From NCBI RefSeq assembly GCF_016925535.1, contig NZ_CP070496.1, positions 2,356,001 to 2,420,000 of the forward strand: a stretch of 64,000 nt of DNA. The letters run 5' to 3'. A program made the translations under genes and the position numbers. Numbering within the stretch: the first letter of the stretch is position 1; every line of letters starts with the position of its first letter. This DNA comes from Natronoglycomyces albus (lineage in GTDB: Bacteria > Actinomycetota > Actinomycetes > Mycobacteriales > Micromonosporaceae). Below, piece by piece: positions 18,278 to 27,132 of the stretch. The notes under the pieces were generated by a model. That model searched no databases. It was not told where the DNA came from and saw only the letters and a list, made by a program, of their open reading frames with translations.

Positions 18278-19531
18278 TCACTTGGCTACCTCCACCGACA
18301 ACCGCATGTCGATGTGGTCGAGGGCCGCTTCGCAACGTTTGTTGGCGTTGTCACGGTCGGTCCCAGTGAAGATGACATGTCCAAGCCAGTCGAAGTTGCT
18401 CTTGGAGAGTCGAGAAATGGCGGTGCCGGGTTTCTTGTAGGCAAGCGCGGAATGGTATCCGGGCTGGTTCTCAACTTCGGTGAAGTCGATGGAGCGCAGG
18501 ACTCCGGCGACGGGCGATCCGAACCAGTGTCCGCCTGCGGTGACTTCGCCGGGGAAGGGTAGTTCGGGTTTTTCTCCGAGGGCTTGGCGGATGACTTCCA
18601 GGTAGGGGTCCACGCCGGAAGAAATCTTCATGAGTTCGGGGCAGAAGCCGCCGATAAGGCGCCCATTGACCTCGCATAGGACTGGACCGTTCTCACTGAG
18701 CAGGAACTCGGTGTGAATGAAGCCAAAGTCAACGCCCAGCTGTTCGAGGACCGAAGTGGTGGCGGCGAATAGTTGTTCTTGTAGGGGGTGTCCTCGGAAA
18801 TAGGTGGCACCCATTTCGATGAAATGGGGGAAGCCACTCAGAGGCCGGTCGGTGAGCCCGAGGTTGACGACCTCGCCACCTTGCAGCACACAGGATTCGA
18901 CTGAGATGAGTTCACCTTCGACGAATTCTTCGACGAGGATGTCGGGGATGCGGACAACACCACGCCCATAATCGGCCACATGGCTCAAGTCGTCCAGGTA
19001 CCTCTTCAGGTCCTCTTCGGAGCGAATGTGGACCACGTGGAGTCCGGCCGTACCGTCGGAGGGTTTGAGCACGCAGGGGAGCCCAATCTCGCGTACGGCC
19101 GCTTCCACCTCACTCGGATCGGTGACGTGGACGAATCGAGGCTGGAGCACGCTGCCACCGTCCAAAGCCAGGCGAGTGCGGTGTTTGTGCCGGGAGTTGA
19201 GCGCTCCGTCAACACTCATGCCCGGTAGTCCCAGGGCGTCGGCCACGGTTGCAGTGTGGACCGTGTGGTATTCGCTGTAGGTGGTGACCCCGTCGATAGG
19301 ATTGTTGGCGTGAATTCCTTTGGCCAGATCCAGCAGCGTGTCGATGGCGAAGGCATCGTCGCTCTTGACCACTGTGCAGTTGGGGTGATCGTAGTTGCCC
19401 TTGGTCAAGGGGGACACCGCAAGGTAGAAGTCAGGGTCAACCGATACCAGTGTCACGTCGTGCCCTAGTTCAAGGGCGTTGGCGATCCCGGCCATGCCGT
19501 TGGGGTTGCATTCGATCATGAGGATGTGCAT
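18278..19531 (-). CDS. ATP-grasp ligase of the LysW-type locus (first copy)
   Basis: 417 aa. The pre-ATP domain starts MHILMIECNPNGMAGIANAL. The ATP-binding segments are PCVLKPSDGTAGLHVVHI and ILVEEFVEGELISVES, and the catalytic Mg site is HTEFLLSENGPVLCEVNGRLIGG (E-x-N-x-R). The layout matches the ATP-grasp ligase at 15052 and other amino-acid/peptide ligases. It follows the transketolase C-half by 22 bases and is the last gene of the tight operon, before a hairpin. A role in coupling the carrier-made amino acid to another acid, either before or after release from LysW, is inferred from position only. Confidence 0.84.
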   Translation of the reverse strand: MHILMIECNPNGMAGIANALELGHDVTLVSVDPDFYLAVSPLTKGNYDHPNCTVVKSDDAFAIDTLLDLAKGIHANNPIDGVTTYSEYHTVHTATVADALGLPGMSVDGALNSRHKHRTRLALDGGSVLQPRFVHVTDPSEVEAAVREIGLPCVLKPSDGTAGLHVVHIRSEEDLKRYLDDLSHVADYGRGVVRIPDILVEEFVEGELISVESCVLQGGEVVNLGLTDRPLSGFPHFIEMGATYFRGHPLQEQLFAATTSVLEQLGVDFGFIHTEFLLSENGPVLCEVNGRLIGGFCPELMKISSGVDPYLEVIRQALGEKPELPFPGEVTAGGHWFGSPVAGVLRSIDFTEVENQPGYHSALAYKKPGTAISRLSKSNFDWLGHVIFTGTDRDNANKRCEAALDHIDMRLSVEVAK

Positions 19532-19553
19532 GTGTGTCTCCTAATTTCGTTGC

Positions 19554-20474
19554 TTATCGGTAGGTTTCCGCTTTGGTGTCTATGGCGGCCAGAACTGCTT
19601 CCAGGGTGAGACCGACTTGGGCGAGAGTCTCAGCGTGGTCGCCCCCCTCGACGGGCCAGCGTTCGTCGGCCCCCACTCCCCTCACGTGAGCTTCGGGGAG
19701 CAAGTAGGCCAATGCTTCGGCGATACCGCCAGTGCGACGGTGTTCCTCGACCACGACGATGCGACCGTGGCCGCTTTCTCTCAGCTCGGCTGCGGCAGTC
19801 CGCAAATTTTCCTGGTCCAGGTAGCACAGTTGGGCATGGGAGAGTCCGTCTCGCACCGCTCCGGCTTCCAGGCACAAACGGGTGCCTTCCTCCCCTACTG
19901 ACACCAAACAGACGTCACTGCCTGTCTCATTTCCCCAGGTGAGGACTGGTGGTGGTGATCCAGTGAAGGGCAGTGAAGTGTAGGTGGCGTTGCGACCGGT
20001 GCGAATATAGTGCGGTCGTTGTGACTGGGCGGCGGATTCCACCACTGCCCGCATCTGCGATTCACCGTAGGGGGCGGCTATAACGACCCCGGGCACAGCG
20101 CGCATGATGGCCAGGTCTTCCAGACAGTGATGGGTGGTCCCAAACCAAGCCCCCGAGACTCCGGCATAGGGAGCGACGACGGTGACGCCCGCATGTAGGT
20201 ATCCGAGAGTGAGTTTGAGGCTTTCGGCCGCGCGCAATGCTGCGAACGGCGCGAATGTGCTGGCAAAGGGCTTGTATCCGGCCTCGGCCAAGCCAGCGGC
20301 CATGTCGATCATGGCGCCTTCGGCGATTCCAAGGTTGAAGAAGCGGTCGGGGTGAGCTTCGGCGAAGGGATGCTTCTTGCCGCCTAGGTCCGCCTCCAAG
20401 CACAGGATCGAGGAGTCCTGTTGAGCCAGTTCGGTGAGAGTGCGGCGATAGGAGTCGCGTCCTGACAACGTCAT
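19554..20474 (-). CDS. Transketolase, C-terminal subunit
   Basis: 306 aa: the pyrimidine-binding domain (LGIAEGAMIDMAAGLAEAG, containing the Glu that activates thiamine diphosphate) and the C-terminal transketolase domain (VCLVSVGEEGTRLCLEAG, IVVVEEHRRTGGIAEALA). The ATG at 20474 overlaps the stop of the N-terminal subunit gene by 4 bases (ATGA). Split transketolases of this form occur in secondary metabolism. In LysW-dependent DADH formation a transketolase adds a two-carbon ketol unit to carrier-bound glutamate semialdehyde. The neighbours here (LysW, LysX, LysZ, LysY) make exactly that acceptor. Confidence 0.9.
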   Translation of the reverse strand: MTLSGRDSYRRTLTELAQQDSSILCLEADLGGKKHPFAEAHPDRFFNLGIAEGAMIDMAAGLAEAGYKPFASTFAPFAALRAAESLKLTLGYLHAGVTVVAPYAGVSGAWFGTTHHCLEDLAIMRAVPGVVIAAPYGESQMRAVVESAAQSQRPHYIRTGRNATYTSLPFTGSPPPVLTWGNETGSDVCLVSVGEEGTRLCLEAGAVRDGLSHAQLCYLDQENLRTAAAELRESGHGRIVVVEEHRRTGGIAEALAYLLPEAHVRGVGADERWPVEGGDHAETLAQVGLTLEAVLAAIDTKAETYR

Positions 20475-21313
20475 CGAACCACCCGCTTCCATTTCGCCGC
20501 GCGAGCCGCGTCGATGCTCACGTAGTGTGATCCAGCCTTGCCTTCCACGGGTTTAAGTCCCTTTCCCTTCACAGTGCGCGCCAGGATCGCCAATGGTTGG
20601 GAAGTCGAGGTTTGCAAAGCGTGGATGAGCGATTCGTGATCGTGACCGTCGGTCTCGACTGTGGTGAATCCGAAGGCTGTGAAGCGTTCGGTCAGGTTCT
20701 CCAACGGCGAGATGTCGGCAACGAGCCCGTCGTTTTGGCCACCGTTGACGTCGACGACGATGGTGAAGTTCGCCAGCCGTTGGGCTGCGGCGACCTGGAT
20801 GGTCTCCCACACCAAGCCCTCCTGCAGCTCGCCGTCTCCGGCGATAGCGATACCTCGCCCAGAGGTTCCAGCGAGGCGTTGGGCCAGCGCCCACCCTGCG
20901 GCGTAGGGAACACCGTGGCCGAGACTGCCGGTCGGAAATGTCACGCCGGGAACTTTGGGGCCTGGGTGCCCAGTGAAGGGATGTCCCACCTGACCGTAAT
21001 GCTCGGCTGGATTGGCCTTCAGCTGGCCAGTAACGTGAAGGGCCGCGTACAGTCCGGCGGCGGCGTGCCCCTTGCTGAGCACAACCCGTGAGTCGGAGTC
21101 GTTTGAGGTGGTGTAGAAGGCGCTGATGAGAATGTCGAGGACGGACAAGCTTCCGCCTAGGTGGCATCCGCGTTCGGAGGCTGCCATGTCGATGATGAGT
21201 TTGCGAGCTTCGAGAGCCTGGTCTGCCAGGATTTTTAGCTCACCTTCATCGACGTTGGCCTCGAGGTGTTCCTCCACATTGGCATCGGTTGTGGTTCGGT
21301 CAAGTAGCGTCAT
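20471..21313 (-). CDS. Transketolase, N-terminal (thiamine diphosphate) subunit
   Basis: 280 aa. The N-terminal transketolase features are GCHLGGSLSVLDIL, VLSKGHAAAGLYAAL, HPGPKVPGVTFPTGSLGHGV and the thiamine diphosphate/Mg motif GDGELQEGLVWETIQVAAAQRLANFTIVVDVN (G-D-G-x(2)-Q-E-G ... N-type). The ATG at 21313 overlaps the upstream kinase-peptidase stop by 4 bases, and its end overlaps the C-subunit gene, so the two halves are translationally coupled. Predicted reaction: ketol transfer to LysW-bound glutamate semialdehyde. The donor sugar phosphate is not identifiable. Confidence 0.9.
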   Translation of the reverse strand: MTLLDRTTTDANVEEHLEANVDEGELKILADQALEARKLIIDMAASERGCHLGGSLSVLDILISAFYTTSNDSDSRVVLSKGHAAAGLYAALHVTGQLKANPAEHYGQVGHPFTGHPGPKVPGVTFPTGSLGHGVPYAAGWALAQRLAGTSGRGIAIAGDGELQEGLVWETIQVAAAQRLANFTIVVDVNGGQNDGLVADISPLENLTERFTAFGFTTVETDGHDHESLIHALQTSTSQPLAILARTVKGKGLKPVEGKAGSHYVSIDAARAAKWKRVVR

Positions 21314-23157
21314 GAGTTGTCGCCTCTCGTCAGGGTGAACCAATTGGCAACGGCGGTACTGAGAACGGAATTTGCCGTACGGAATTCGTCGGCGCCGATG
21401 CGTTCTTCGTTGGTGTGATCAAGCGTGGCGTCTCCCGGCCCATAAGCCAGCATTGGTACGTCTGCCCAAGTCGTAGCCAGAGTGTTCATATCCGCGGTTC
21501 CTTTTTTGACGACATATCGAGGGCGAATATCGTTGGCACGGAATGCTTTTGTGAACGCTTTGGCTAGTGGCCCGGAACGTCCATTGGAGAACCCGGGGGT
21601 GGCTCGTAGGATGGCGACGCTGGTCCCCGGAATGTGAGGAATCGCCTTTGTCACCACGTCCACGTCGACACCCGGTGGCAGTCGAAAGTTGAGTATGCCC
21701 GTCGCTTCGTCACCGTTACTGGACTTGATAGTCCAATGGTCGATGACGGCGTGTAGGGCCTCGGGGGCTTCCGCGAGCACGGCCGAGCGAATGTGACTCA
21801 GCGAGGTCGCCAGCGCGTCGGGCGCCGAGACCGCGTCCTTACCGGCCGAATGCCCACTCGCCACTGTGGCGGTGACCCGCAGTTTGAACAGTCCGAAGTA
21901 GCCCAACGTGAGCTTCTCGCTGCCACTGGGTTCGCCAATGACCACTGCATCAGCACGATAGTGGTCGCGCACATAGAAGGCACCTTTCGAGGAAGAAATC
22001 TCTTCCTCGACGGCCCCCACCACCCGCAGCTGGGCGTCGGCGGGAACCTCAACGTCACGCAGCACATGCATAAAGTTGACGAGGCTGCCTTTAGCGTCCA
22101 CCGTGCCGCGCCCGAAGAGATGCAGGTCCTTCTCCCACACGGTCGGCCAGTGAAAGGGAACGGTGTCCATGTGTCCCATCAGAAGCAGGCTGCGCGGCCC
22201 GTTCCCCTTGGTGGCCACCAAATTTCCAGCCGGATCGATCTGGGCGTCTATTCCAGCTTCGGTGCACCACTGGCGCAGATAAAGCGCCAGTTCCCGCTCG
22301 TCACCGGAAACCGACGGGATCGCGGCGGCTCTGGTGAGCAGTTGTAGGTCGTCAGCGGGTTCGCGGGCGGGCCAAAACCTAGTCCATCCGCTTTCCTGAC
22401 TGAGCGTGTCTGGGCCGGTGATGGCCACATCTGCGCTGCCAGAGAGCGCCATCTCGGCGGCGCGCACCTTCTGTTTCATCCGCCCACCCGCAAATTCAGC
22501 TCCCTCCCCGGCGTACAGGTGAGGCAACGTCGACTGGGGGTCGTTGGGGTCGGCCAATAGACCAGCGGTGCCAGTGACGAGGCGTAGATGGTCAGCCTTA
22601 GTTGCCACCGCCAACGCTGCGGCGATGACATCTGCGTCGGCGTTCAGGGGCGAACCACTTGCGGTGTCCGCGATCGGAGCGGATAGACATACCACGTCGA
22701 ATGCGCCCAGGAGGGCACGGAGCCGATCGAGGTCGACGTGGGCGGGCACGCCGACTCGGTGGTCGCGTTCCAGCCTTGGTCTACCATTCGTTCCTATGGT
22801 GCGAAGAGGCTTGTTGGCTTTACCGCTGACCAGGTTCCCCTGAGCGGCTATCGAGGTGTACGCGCTGAGACCCAGTTGAGAGAATCCAGCTTCCACCTGT
22901 GGCAGGGTGACCAGTCGGTAGGCAGAAACGATGTGGTCGATCTCGGTGCTAGTGCAGTGACGTACGGTGTCACCGGATTTCAACGTCAGGGTCGGCTGTT
23001 CACGTCCGATCGCCGCGTAGTGAGCGTCGATGCCGGCCGCTCCACCCGCGACCATGAGTACTGATGCGCCCTTCTCGACTAGCTGACCGATCTCTGCGAA
23101 GATGGTCCCCTTAGCGAGGGTCGAGCTTCCGACTTTGACTACGTAAAGCGGTTTCAC
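21310..23157 (-). CDS. LysZ-type kinase fused to LysK-type M20 peptidase
   Basis: 615 aa with two enzymes in one chain. Residues 1 to about 260 form an amino-acid kinase of the ArgB/LysZ type (VVKVGSSTLAKG, MVAGGAAGIDAHYAA, ADADVIAAALAVATKA, GGRMKQKVRAAEMAL). It would phosphorylate the side-chain carboxylate of the LysW-bound amino acid. About 268-615 is an M20 metallopeptidase: GHMDTVP (H329, D331), GTVDAKGS (D354), EEE (384-386), GEP (408-410) and the C-terminal LDHTNEERI. In LysW pathways, LysK-type M20 enzymes cut the finished amino acid from the carrier. The GTG at 23157 overlaps the reductase stop by 4 bases. LysZ and LysK are separate proteins in lysine biosynthesis; the fusion puts an early step and the last step in one polypeptide. 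Confidence 0.88.
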   Translation of the reverse strand: MKPLYVVKVGSSTLAKGTIFAEIGQLVEKGASVLMVAGGAAGIDAHYAAIGREQPTLTLKSGDTVRHCTSTEIDHIVSAYRLVTLPQVEAGFSQLGLSAYTSIAAQGNLVSGKANKPLRTIGTNGRPRLERDHRVGVPAHVDLDRLRALLGAFDVVCLSAPIADTASGSPLNADADVIAAALAVATKADHLRLVTGTAGLLADPNDPQSTLPHLYAGEGAEFAGGRMKQKVRAAEMALSGSADVAITGPDTLSQESGWTRFWPAREPADDLQLLTRAAAIPSVSGDERELALYLRQWCTEAGIDAQIDPAGNLVATKGNGPRSLLLMGHMDTVPFHWPTVWEKDLHLFGRGTVDAKGSLVNFMHVLRDVEVPADAQLRVVGAVEEEISSSKGAFYVRDHYRADAVVIGEPSGSEKLTLGYFGLFKLRVTATVASGHSAGKDAVSAPDALATSLSHIRSAVLAEAPEALHAVIDHWTIKSSNGDEATGILNFRLPPGVDVDVVTKAIPHIPGTSVAILRATPGFSNGRSGPLAKAFTKAFRANDIRPRYVVKKGTADMNTLATTWADVPMLAYGPGDATLDHTNEERIGADEFRTANSVLSTAVANWFTLTRGDNS

Positions 23158-24191
23158 GGTCCCACCGCCGTGGTGGGCAAGCCCTGTGTTTCCTCAATCC
23201 CGGTTATGAGGTTCATAGCTTGTACGGCTTGGCCAGCCGCGCCTTTGACGAGGTTGTCGATCGCACAGACTGCGACCACTTCGTCGGCACGCACGTTGAC
23301 CGACACTTCGGCCAGGTTCGATCCGATGACAGCCTTCAACATCGGGAAGTCTTGCGGCTTCTTTGGAGCCGAACGCAAACGCACGAACGGCTGGCCAACA
23401 TAGGCTGCGGCGAAAGCGCGTTTGACTTCCAACGCACTGACGCCTTCGCGCAGCTGCGCATAGCCGGTCACGAGGATGCCGCGCGGCACGTCGAGGCTAT
23501 AGGTGGAGAACTGCAACTGTGGGATCTGCCCGGTGAAATCGGTAATCGCCTGTCTAACTTCTGGGCTGTGCCGATGCCCGTGCGGCTTATGCACTCGAAA
23601 GTTTCCGGCCCGTTCTGCCGGGTGGTCCGAGGTGCCACGGCCACCGCCAGAGGAGCCAGTTTTGGCATCGACCACTACTCGCGGTTGCACGAGCTCATTG
23701 GCGAATAGTGGGTAGAGCGCGTAAATGGAGGCTACCGCCATGCAACCGGGCAAATTGATGAAGCGGCCCTCACCAACCTCGGTGGATAGCTCAGGTACGA
23801 AGTAGGTGAACTTCTCCGCCACTTCGGCCGAGTCAGGATAGTGATTGCGCAGTTCTTCTGGGTCACGGAGCCGAAAGTCTCCAGCCAGGTTGATGATGCG
23901 TTTCGCCCGGCTCGACACATGCGACAGATACTTCGGTAGGGCCCCAGTAGGTAGGCACCCAAAGGCGATATCCACCTCTGGCATCTGAGCTATAGGCCGG
24001 AACCTCATCTTGGCAACCCGAGGGTGATTACGCAGCCAGGGATGTACTGAACCGACCGTGGCCGAGGCATTGCGTTCTCCCGAGAGAAACTCGATGTGTA
24101 CGCTCGGGTGATCAGCCAGCAGGCGCACCAGTTCTCCGCCGGTGTATCCGCTGGCACCGATGATGGCGACGGTGATTTTGTGGTCAACCAA
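23154..24191 (-). CDS. LysY/ArgC-type acyl phosphate reductase
   Basis: 345 aa from TTG at 24191 (AAAGGCGG 6-10 bases upstream), overlapping the aminotransferase stop by 8 bases. It carries the ArgC-family NADP-binding start VAIIGASGYTGGELVRLL, the catalytic Cys in NLPGCMAVASI, the SSGGGRGTS segment, and the His-rich HKPHGHRHSPEV. Length agrees with ArgC/LysY (about 340-350 aa). In this setting it should reduce the phosphorylated LysW-glutamate to LysW-glutamate 5-semialdehyde, the acceptor for the transketolase. The neighbouring carrier-protein gene argues against ordinary arginine biosynthesis. Confidence 0.9.
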   Translation of the reverse strand: MVDHKITVAIIGASGYTGGELVRLLADHPSVHIEFLSGERNASATVGSVHPWLRNHPRVAKMRFRPIAQMPEVDIAFGCLPTGALPKYLSHVSSRAKRIINLAGDFRLRDPEELRNHYPDSAEVAEKFTYFVPELSTEVGEGRFINLPGCMAVASIYALYPLFANELVQPRVVVDAKTGSSGGGRGTSDHPAERAGNFRVHKPHGHRHSPEVRQAITDFTGQIPQLQFSTYSLDVPRGILVTGYAQLREGVSALEVKRAFAAAYVGQPFVRLRSAPKKPQDFPMLKAVIGSNLAEVSVNVRADEVVAVCAIDNLVKGAAGQAVQAMNLITGIEETQGLPTTAVGP

Positions 24192-25515
24192 GACGTGCCG
24201 CCTTTCGGTACGGGCGTGGGTATTCGCCCTGGCTGACGAGCTTGCGAATCGCGTCTGGACGCTGTGAGACCTTTGCGAAGGCCTCCGCATAACGCAGGAT
24301 GCGTTCGTACTCCACCGGCGACCGCAGTTCGCGACACAACACGAGGGTGCTCTCCAACATCGACAGGGTGGTGGGAAAGTCCTCGGGTTGCGATGCGGGT
24401 TCCGACTTGTCGTTGAGGGTAAAGGGATACCCGATGCCGTTGGAGCCGCTAAATCCGCGCCGCTGTTGGAAAGGCAGATGGCACGGAATTGGGGTGTTCT
24501 GCCATTCGCGGGCCGGTACACCCTCGGCTACCAGCAGTTCGTGCACGGCTTCCTTGACCGCGTGGATCGGCAGGTCCTCAAGGCCTACTCGCTCGGGGCA
24601 CAGCGAAATTCGGTACATGTTGTAGGAGTGGACATGTCCTTTAGGCACAACTGGCGGAGCGAACAGTTCCGTCGCTGTCAAGGCCTCCCCCAGCAACGCG
24701 GCGTTTCGGGCTCGCACCTGATCGTAATAGGGGAGCCGACGCAGCTGGCTAGTACCAAACGCGGCGACAATGGGAGCCATCGAGTAGTCGATACCGTGGC
24801 GGGCCATGTATTCGGAGGCACGATGGTAGGCCTCCTCGGTAGAGAAGAAAGCGATGCCACCTTCTCCTCCCACGGGGAAGTTCTTGTCGGCCATGAGGCT
24901 TTGCCCGGCGGTGTCTCCTATCGATCCTGCGACCTGGTCGCCGATTTTGGCGGAGTGGGCGTGCGAGGCATCTTCCACTAGAGCCAATCCATGCTCGTTG
25001 GTGATGACCCGCAGGGCAGACATGTCGGCTGGCAGCCCGTGGACGTGAACAGGCATGATCGCTGCGGTTCGGGGCGTGATGGCCCGTGCGGCCGATTGTG
25101 GATCCATGCAGTAGGTGACCGGGTCGATATCGACAAACACCGGAATCGCGTGGGCCGCGACAACGGCTTGCGCGGTCGCGATGAAGGTAAATGCTGGAAC
25201 GATGACTTCGTCTCCAGGCTCTACCCCGGCGCCAACCAAAGCCAAGTGCAAGCTAGAAGTGCCCGCCGCGGTCGGTAGCGCGAATGTGGCACCCACATAT
25301 TCACGGTAGGACTCGGTGAATGCATCAACTACTTTCTGGGGTTGCTGTTTTTGTGACAGCATCATGTTCAAGACGTCCTCTTTGGTGATGACCGGGAAGA
25401 GGGTCTTACGAGCGTTACTTTCAATCATGGCTGGTCCGCCAAAGGCGGCCAGCTCGGCGGCGCGCTCGGATTCGGCTGGCGGATGCAAGGGAGTGCTGGG
25501 GAAGTCGGTAATCAT
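24184..25515 (-). CDS. DegT/DnrJ/EryC1-type PLP aminotransferase
   Basis: 443 aa from ATG 25515, which forms an ATGA overlap with the upstream degenerate homologue. Fold-type I sugar-aminotransferase motifs are visible: GTSSLHLALVGAGVEPGDEVIVPAFTF, LALVEDASHAHSA (PLP-binding Asp) and SLMADKNFPVGGEGG with the Schiff-base Lys. The C-terminal half has VHSYNMYRI. After the transketolase makes a keto intermediate on LysW, an aminotransferase must install the second amino group, and this is the best candidate in the locus. The C-terminal part (SVEYERILRYAEAFAKV onward) is longer than usual. The exact substrate is inferred from pathway logic. Confidence 0.88.
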   Translation of the reverse strand: MITDFPSTPLHPPAESERAAELAAFGGPAMIESNARKTLFPVITKEDVLNMMLSQKQQPQKVVDAFTESYREYVGATFALPTAAGTSSLHLALVGAGVEPGDEVIVPAFTFIATAQAVVAAHAIPVFVDIDPVTYCMDPQSAARAITPRTAAIMPVHVHGLPADMSALRVITNEHGLALVEDASHAHSAKIGDQVAGSIGDTAGQSLMADKNFPVGGEGGIAFFSTEEAYHRASEYMARHGIDYSMAPIVAAFGTSQLRRLPYYDQVRARNAALLGEALTATELFAPPVVPKGHVHSYNMYRISLCPERVGLEDLPIHAVKEAVHELLVAEGVPAREWQNTPIPCHLPFQQRRGFSGSNGIGYPFTLNDKSEPASQPEDFPTTLSMLESTLVLCRELRSPVEYERILRYAEAFAKVSQRPDAIRKLVSQGEYPRPYRKAARLG

Positions 25516-26165
25516 GCGGAAGCTCCCGTCTTCTGGGGGGTGGTCGCATTGGTTTGGCCCCGATTCTTGTGGGCACGGCTCAAAGCCATGCGCACGCAAG
25601 CGGCCACGAGTGGACTCAGTCGATAGTTGAACTGCACCCCTGGGATCAGATCGGGATTGGATTCCTCCTGAGTCCACATGGTTCGCAAGTCGAACGCACC
25701 GAAAATCTTCAGTCGTTCGGCACGGGCCCAGGTTTGCTCATCGTCGGTGAGTACGGCTGCCGCAGGGCCAAAGCCCAGCCCGCTGAGGTCCACCACCAAC
25801 ACTGGCGCCGTAGCTTCGGCGGCACGATCGGGTAGGGTGTGCGCGTTCTGGGCATCAAGGCTCACCACCTCAAAGCATGGTTCGCCGGTGTCGATGGCGG
25901 TGATTCCCAACCACGAGAGAAAAGCACGCGTCTTGTCGTCCAGTTTCGGGAGGCTGATCGTGTCGCCGTATCCGATCGCCTGACCGGCTACAGCGGCATG
26001 TATCGCCGCGGTGGATGTGTTGACCAGGGATACGTGTTTACGACCGGTCTGTTTGCTAAGTAGTCGTTCCAGTCCTGGCAGTTCTCGGTCACTTTTTTCG
26101 ATGCTCATGACCACGCCCGAGGTCATCACTCGGGTCAGGATCACTGCGGTGTCGAAATTGTCCAT
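25512..26165 (-). CDS. Degenerate DegT-like protein lacking the PLP lysine region
   Basis: 217 aa from ATG 26165 (GGAG upstream). The N-terminal half resembles a DegT aminotransferase (LERLLSKQTGRKHVSLVNTSTAAIHAAVAGQAIGYGDTISLPKL), and the C-terminal half resembles its dimer/NYR segment (IPGVQFNYRLSPLVAACVRMAL). The centre that should carry the PLP Asp, Ser and Schiff-base Lys is shortened to VVDLSGLGFGPAAAVLTDDEQ, and no candidate catalytic Lys is visible. The gene is in good frame, with ATGA coupling to the full-length aminotransferase next to it, so it looks maintained rather than decaying. A non-catalytic partner of that enzyme is one explanation. Confidence 0.65.
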   Translation of the reverse strand: MDNFDTAVILTRVMTSGVVMSIEKSDRELPGLERLLSKQTGRKHVSLVNTSTAAIHAAVAGQAIGYGDTISLPKLDDKTRAFLSWLGITAIDTGEPCFEVVSLDAQNAHTLPDRAAEATAPVLVVDLSGLGFGPAAAVLTDDEQTWARAERLKIFGAFDLRTMWTQEESNPDLIPGVQFNYRLSPLVAACVRMALSRAHKNRGQTNATTPQKTGASA

Positions 26166-26190
26166 GCAGGGGTCTCCATGCTGTGGGCGG

Positions 26191-27132
26191 TCAGGTTCGG
26201 GCGAGGATCGGAGCGGGTGTTGTCTGCTGGTCAAGCACGGTTGCGATATGGGACGCAAGTCGGCCCGCCACGTCAACGCCATGGACCTGTGAGGATTTGG
26301 CGAACTCGGGGTTGGCGTTAACCTCCAAGACCATCAATTCACCGGTCTTGTGGTTTTCTATGAGGTCAATGCCGTAGAAGCCTGGGCCCAGCACATCGGT
26401 CACCTGCTTGCACAGGTGGCGGATCGCGGGCGTGATTTCGCAAGCTCGAACGGTGGCGCCCAGGGTGGTGTTGGTGCGCCAGTCGTCGGAGGAGCGTGCG
26501 ATCGCCGCGATTGCGTTATCTCCGACAACCACTACCCGCAAGTCATGTCCTGGCTTTTCGATGTACTGCTGCACTAGGACCGGGAAAAGCTTGCCAGCGG
26601 CGTCGGCAGATTCGCGGCCTCCGACCCACGCGTCCAGGCATTCTTCGTTGACCATGCGGCTTACTCCACGTCCCCATGAGCCCGACACCGGTTTAACCAC
26701 CGCGGGCCATCCGAAGTCTGCACAGGCATAGCGAACCTGGTCGAATCCGAATGCCAGACGGGCCTCAGGGTGTGGGATGCCGTGGCACGCGAAGAGGACC
26801 GATTGCAGGCCCTTATCCGCGCAGGTTTCAATGGCAGACGTCCGGTTGAGGGTTGGTATGCCGCTGTATTCGAGCAAGCGAGCCGTCTGCAATGCCTGTT
26901 GGTGCGACAGGTTACGTATTAGGCCCATGCGGGCTGGTGGGGTTGTGGGGGTCGAGCCAGAGCCTTTCAACCCGGTGCTCTGAGTCAGGCCACTATTGAC
27001 CACTTTGCCAAGGTCCGCTGGCAAGATGGTCTCCACTGTTTTGCCCTGCTGTCGGAGAGCCGCGGCAAGGAGCTTCTCTTCGGGACGCAGCTTGGTGACC
27101 GACAGCAGGACATCGACGATGACGTCGTTCAC
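26191..27132 (-). CDS. LysX/RimK-type ATP-grasp ligase (LysW-glutamate ligase)
   Basis: 313 aa. RimK/LysX-type ATP-grasp features are PAVVKPVSGSWGRGVSRM (ATP-binding loop), VLVQQYIEKPGHDLRVVVVGD, GFYGIDLIENHKTGELMVLEVNANPEF (Mg-binding E-x-N), and the PEF ending that is common in LysX/ArgX enzymes. In this family the amino group of glutamate or alpha-aminoadipate is ligated to the C-terminal glutamate of LysW. The GTG at 27132 overlaps the lysW stop by 4 bases, so carrier and ligase are translationally coupled. The other locus genes favour glutamate, but the sequence alone does not prove specificity. Confidence 0.92.
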   Translation of the reverse strand: MNDVIVDVLLSVTKLRPEEKLLAAALRQQGKTVETILPADLGKVVNSGLTQSTGLKGSGSTPTTPPARMGLIRNLSHQQALQTARLLEYSGIPTLNRTSAIETCADKGLQSVLFACHGIPHPEARLAFGFDQVRYACADFGWPAVVKPVSGSWGRGVSRMVNEECLDAWVGGRESADAAGKLFPVLVQQYIEKPGHDLRVVVVGDNAIAAIARSSDDWRTNTTLGATVRACEITPAIRHLCKQVTDVLGPGFYGIDLIENHKTGELMVLEVNANPEFAKSSQVHGVDVAGRLASHIATVLDQQTTPAPILART

